Below, piece after piece: positions 14,863 through 16,805 of a stretch of DNA of 16,805 nt. Position numbers and translations under genes: made by a program. The DNA comes from Firm-13 sp964579245 (GTDB taxonomy: Bacteria; Bacillota; Clostridia; Saccharofermentanales; Saccharofermentanaceae): NCBI GenBank assembly GCA_964579245.1, contig CAZOFY010000052.1:1-16805 (forward strand), read 5' to 3'. The stretch's first letter is position 1. Each line of letters opens with the position of its first letter. The notes below the pieces were generated by a model. It was not told the DNA's origin, did no database searches, and worked only from the letters and a program-made list of their open reading frames with translations.

Positions 14863-16173
14863 ATGAACCAATTTAAGAATCGACGCAACCAATACACTAA
14901 CAATTCACGTATCCGTCTGTCAGGGGTTGGGGCTTTACGTGTTTTTGCTGTGGCATTAGGCGCGTTTTTCACTATATCTGCTATACCTTTTATTTCCGTT
15001 GGATATACACAGGATATTTATTTGCAAATTCCAACAAATACCGATTCTTCATTGCCAGAATATGTTCCTGTATCTCAGGAAATGTATGATTTGTCTGACA
15101 GAAGTTCGAGCAAGCTTTTGTCTGCTGTTGAAGAAACACAAGAAGCTTCTGACATGACATCCTCTGTTGCTTCCACTCTTGATCTGTCCATTAATCAGAA
15201 TACTTTTGTTATATCGGAAGCGGCGACGGACAGCGGAGTTCCGATTGAATTATTGGATCCTTCTGTTTTTGCGGATGATTATACGACTGTATACGTCAAT
15301 ACATCAGGTGTGAATGTCCGCTCCATCCCAAGTGTAAGCGGTGAGCTTGTTTCCACCATGGCTTATTCAAATTCTGCCATTCGCACGGGCATAGGATCCT
15401 CTTGGTCACAGATTACCATGGCAGACGGTAAAGTTGGATACGTACTTACTGGATTTTTATCAACGGAGTTTATCGCGACGCCGACTCCTACGCCTACGCC
15501 TACACCTACACCAACGCCTAAGCCGAAGGTCACTGAGTCAGCCGCCTCCGGCACATACTATGCTGTAGGGGAGATTAATGTTCGCAATGGCCCGGGTACA
15601 GATTATGAAGTTATTAAGACTTTACCACTCGGCTCACCTGTTGAAGTCGTGGCAGAAACGAGCAATGGATGGTATCGTACCGTTGTTGATTCTTATGTTA
15701 TGTCAACCCTTGTTTCCTCTTCTCCTCCGTCATCGGGAGGCGGGGACACCTCTACGCCGCCCTCCTCAGAAGCCCCGTCTGACTCCGGATCCGGTTCTGC
15801 ACCGTCAGGCGATCCATCTTCTGATTTAGCTACCTATTGCCGATCATTTATCGGAGTACCATATGTATATGCAGGAGCATCTCCAAGTGGATTTGACTGT
15901 TCTGGATTTGTTAGCTACATATATAGTAACAAGTATAATGTTTCTCTTCCTCACCTTGCTTCATCTATCGCGGCATTGGGAACTGAGGTTTCATCTTCAG
16001 ACATTACGACCGGAGACATCGTATGTTATGATTTCACTGGGGATGGAGTTGTAGACCATGTAGCAATCTATATCGGAGACGGAGCTATCGTTCATGCGTC
16101 CTTCAGCAGAAATTCTGTTGTGGAAGGATCTTTTGGAACATCTAGTGTAGCTACGATTCGTAGGTTTTTATAA
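14863..16173 (+). CDS. Secreted cell-wall hydrolase: two SH3b domains + NlpC/P60
   Basis: Predicted peptidoglycan endopeptidase of 436 residues. A basic start followed by a hydrophobic stretch (about residues 24-46) is a signal peptide or membrane anchor. A Ser/Thr-rich region follows. SH3b-type wall-binding domains lie at about 140-203 (VYVNTSGVNVRSIPS) and 230-285 (INVRNGPGTDYEVI). They are separated by a seven-fold Thr-Pro linker (206-219), and a Ser/Pro/Gly linker follows to about 322. The NlpC/P60 domain ends the protein, with catalytic C346 (FDCSGF), H399 (DHVAIY) and a third polar residue, H411. AGGGGG lies 4 bases before the ATG. It is a single-gene unit between a terminator and a non-coding tail. 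Such enzymes cleave stem-peptide bonds; the exact bond is not predictable here. Confidence 0.94.
   Translation: MNQFKNRRNQYTNNSRIRLSGVGALRVFAVALGAFFTISAIPFISVGYTQDIYLQIPTNTDSSLPEYVPVSQEMYDLSDRSSSKLLSAVEETQEASDMTSSVASTLDLSINQNTFVISEAATDSGVPIELLDPSVFADDYTTVYVNTSGVNVRSIPSVSGELVSTMAYSNSAIRTGIGSSWSQITMADGKVGYVLTGFLSTEFIATPTPTPTPTPTPTPKPKVTESAASGTYYAVGEINVRNGPGTDYEVIKTLPLGSPVEVVAETSNGWYRTVVDSYVMSTLVSSSPPSSGGGDTSTPPSSEAPSDSGSGSAPSGDPSSDLATYCRSFIGVPYVYAGASPSGFDCSGFVSYIYSNKYNVSLPHLASSIAALGTEVSSSDITTGDIVCYDFTGDGVVDHVAIYIGDGAIVHASFSRNSVVEGSFGTSSVATIRRFL
15478..15519 (+). repeat. Six-base tandem repeat encoding (Thr-Pro)7 linker
   Basis: Seven ACN-CCN codon pairs in a row form an extended Thr-Pro linker between the two SH3b domains, followed by KPK. 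Third-position changes show the array is not newly expanded. Copy number may still vary by slippage. Confidence 0.85.
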
Positions 16174-16194
16174 GTTGTTGACAAGCATGATTAA

Positions 16195-16208
16195 GGGCTG
16201 TTGCAAAA
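16195..16208 (+). mobile_element. Possible insertion-sequence end remnant
   Basis: GGGCTGTTGCAAAA resembles the terminal repeats of several bacterial insertion sequences that end in CTGTTGCAAA. It lies 21 bases after the hydrolase stop and is followed by a small inverted repeat (TGAAC/GTTCA, 16209-16223). No transposase frame and no opposite end are visible in the remaining 600 bases, so it is either a solo remnant or a chance match. Confidence 0.2.
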
Positions 16209-16293
16209 TGAACTTTAGGTTCAGGATGCAGCGGCCTCTATTATTTACCTGCGTATAAAGGCGCTGGCTTATCACATTCGTACAATGACTTAC

Positions 16294-16425
16294 AGCAAAT
16301 GCCGGTTCGGCGTTTGTGATTGTATCTCTTTATTGCGTGATGTAACACAGCAGCAACGGCCGGTTCGGGATTGCTAGCAGCAACTCCCTATTGAGCGCTA
16401 CAGTACTGCAGCAACGGCCGGTTTA
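16294..16425. repeat. Degenerate repeat with 58-bp period and CCGGTT core
   Basis: Three copies of a core lie exactly 58 bases apart, starting at 16294, 16352 and 16410. GCAGCAACGGCCGGTT is identical at 16350-16365 and 16408-16423. The first copy is diverged (AGCAAATGCCGGTTCGG). Units 1 and 2 agree at roughly 60% of positions over the whole period. Copies 1 and 2 can form hairpins with a GTT loop; copy 1 has nine pairs with arms CAAATGCCG and CGGCGTTTG. Function unknown. Confidence 0.65.
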
Positions 16426-16582
16426 ACTTGTTCCTTTAAGAGACGTACTACTTGCTGGACCTTATAATGGTCTTCGTACTCTTTTGGCGCGGTCGTAGAT
16501 ATCGTTCATTGAAAACATCATAGGGACATCACATAGTTATACATACTAAAAAGCAGAAAATGGAATTCTCGTATGTTAATTG

Positions 16583-16604
16583 ATGATAAGAAATGACCTA
16601 TCAT
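16583..16604. repeat. Short inverted repeat in the non-coding tail
   Basis: ATGATA (16583-16588) and TATCAT (16599-16604) are inverted around a 10-base centre. It is AT-rich and may be incidental, but it adds to a series of inverted repeats in the same tail, including CTTGC/GCAAG at 16680-16692 around TTC. Confidence 0.35.
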
Positions 16605-16697
16605 TACGTTGTTTTACACGCTAATGCATGCCGATTGACTGATTCTCAAGGATTTTGACGGTATTCATTGATAAAATATCTTGCTTCGCAAGCTCTG

Positions 16698-16737
16698 TTA
16701 CCTACTAATTCGACATTTTTGCTTGTTTAGTAGGTAA
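16698..16737. repeat. Perfect 11-bp inverted repeat near a consensus -35 box
   Basis: TTACCTACTAA (16698-16708) and TTAGTAGGTAA (16727-16737) are exact inverted copies separated by 18 bases. Each arm is itself partly symmetrical (TTA...TAA). No T run follows, so it is not a terminator. A perfect TTGACA begins 4 bases after the right arm. The arrangement fits a pair of repressor or activator sites at a promoter. Confidence 0.65.
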
Positions 16738-16740
16738 TCA

Positions 16741-16768
16741 TTGACAAATAACTTCTTTATTATTCAAT
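16741..16768 (+). promoter_or_regulatory. Candidate promoter reading out of the window
   Basis: A perfect -35 hexamer TTGACA (16741-16746) is followed, 16 bases on, by TTCAAT (16763-16768), a four-of-six match to the -10 consensus. No gene is visible before the window ends at 16805. It would serve a gene further right, if it is real. Confidence 0.35.
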
Positions 16769-16805
16769 GATGCACATACTTAAAACCGAGTCTCGACGAT
16801 TTAGT

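Larger units (their letters stand above)
16174..16805. other. 632-base non-coding tail
   Basis: No open frame here has a credible start, ribosome site and protein-like content on either strand. I see no intrinsic terminator close behind the hydrolase gene. The stretch holds the 58-base-period repeat, several inverted repeats and a candidate outward promoter. It could be the edge of an accessory region, a structured RNA, or decayed mobile DNA; the sequence alone does not decide. Confidence 0.5.

Noticed and set aside
16174..16240. Intrinsic terminator directly after the hydrolase gene.
   Set aside because: The only nearby hairpin (TGAAC/GTTCA, 16209-16223) has five pairs and no T run.
16294..16375. 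tRNA gene suggested by GGTTCG, as in a T loop.
   Set aside because: No acceptor, D or anticodon arms can be placed around it, and the GGTT recurs as part of a tandem repeat.
16294..16425. CRISPR array.
   Set aside because: Only three diverged copies, the period is 58 with conserved bases also in the 'spacers', and no cas gene is present.

Overview
The window looks like chromosomal DNA from a Gram-positive, anaerobic Clostridia-type bacterium. Every gene is on the + strand, Shine-Dalgarno sites are strong (GGAGG/AAGGAG), and several arrangements are typical of Clostridia: site-2 protease-trpS-scpA-scpB, a fused IspH/ribosomal-protein-S1 gene next to cmk, and a HutP-family gene. I cannot name a genus; the Oscillospiraceae or a neighbouring order is a guess.

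Block 1 (about 60-10110) reads as one long operon. A consensus sigma-A promoter (TTGACA-N18-TATAAT) precedes ileS (a long IleRS2-type enzyme). Then come a membrane M50 metalloprotease, trpS with an apparent [4Fe-4S] cysteine motif, and the overlapping condensin genes scpA and scpB. Three genes follow that together resemble a biotin-dependent transcarboxylase: a carboxyltransferase, a small biotin carrier and a pyruvate/oxaloacetate carboxyltransferase subunit. There is no biotin carboxylase and no sodium-pump membrane subunit in the window. A GNRA-loop hairpin followed by a T run closes the block.

Block 2 (10111-14579) has its own promoter and encodes an RpiR-type SIS-domain regulator, a HutP-family (RNA-binding antiterminator family) protein, cytidylate kinase, and the IspH-S1 fusion. 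The fusion ends in an acidic 12-residue tandem repeat. A strong intrinsic terminator follows.

Block 3 (14580-16173) is a single gene for a secreted SH3b/SH3b/NlpC-P60 cell-wall hydrolase, behind a leader of about 280 bp rich in small inverted repeats and TTGTAAA-type motifs.

Block 4 (16174-16805) is 632 bp without a credible gene. It holds a degenerate 58-bp-period repeat with a CCGGTT core, several inverted repeats including a perfect 11-bp pair beside a consensus -35 box, and a possible remnant of an insertion-sequence end. This tail is the least explained part of the window. I found no clear new defence or mobile system. The best leads are the transcarboxylase with altered active-site motifs, the HutP-family gene away from any hut operon, and the repeat-rich tail.
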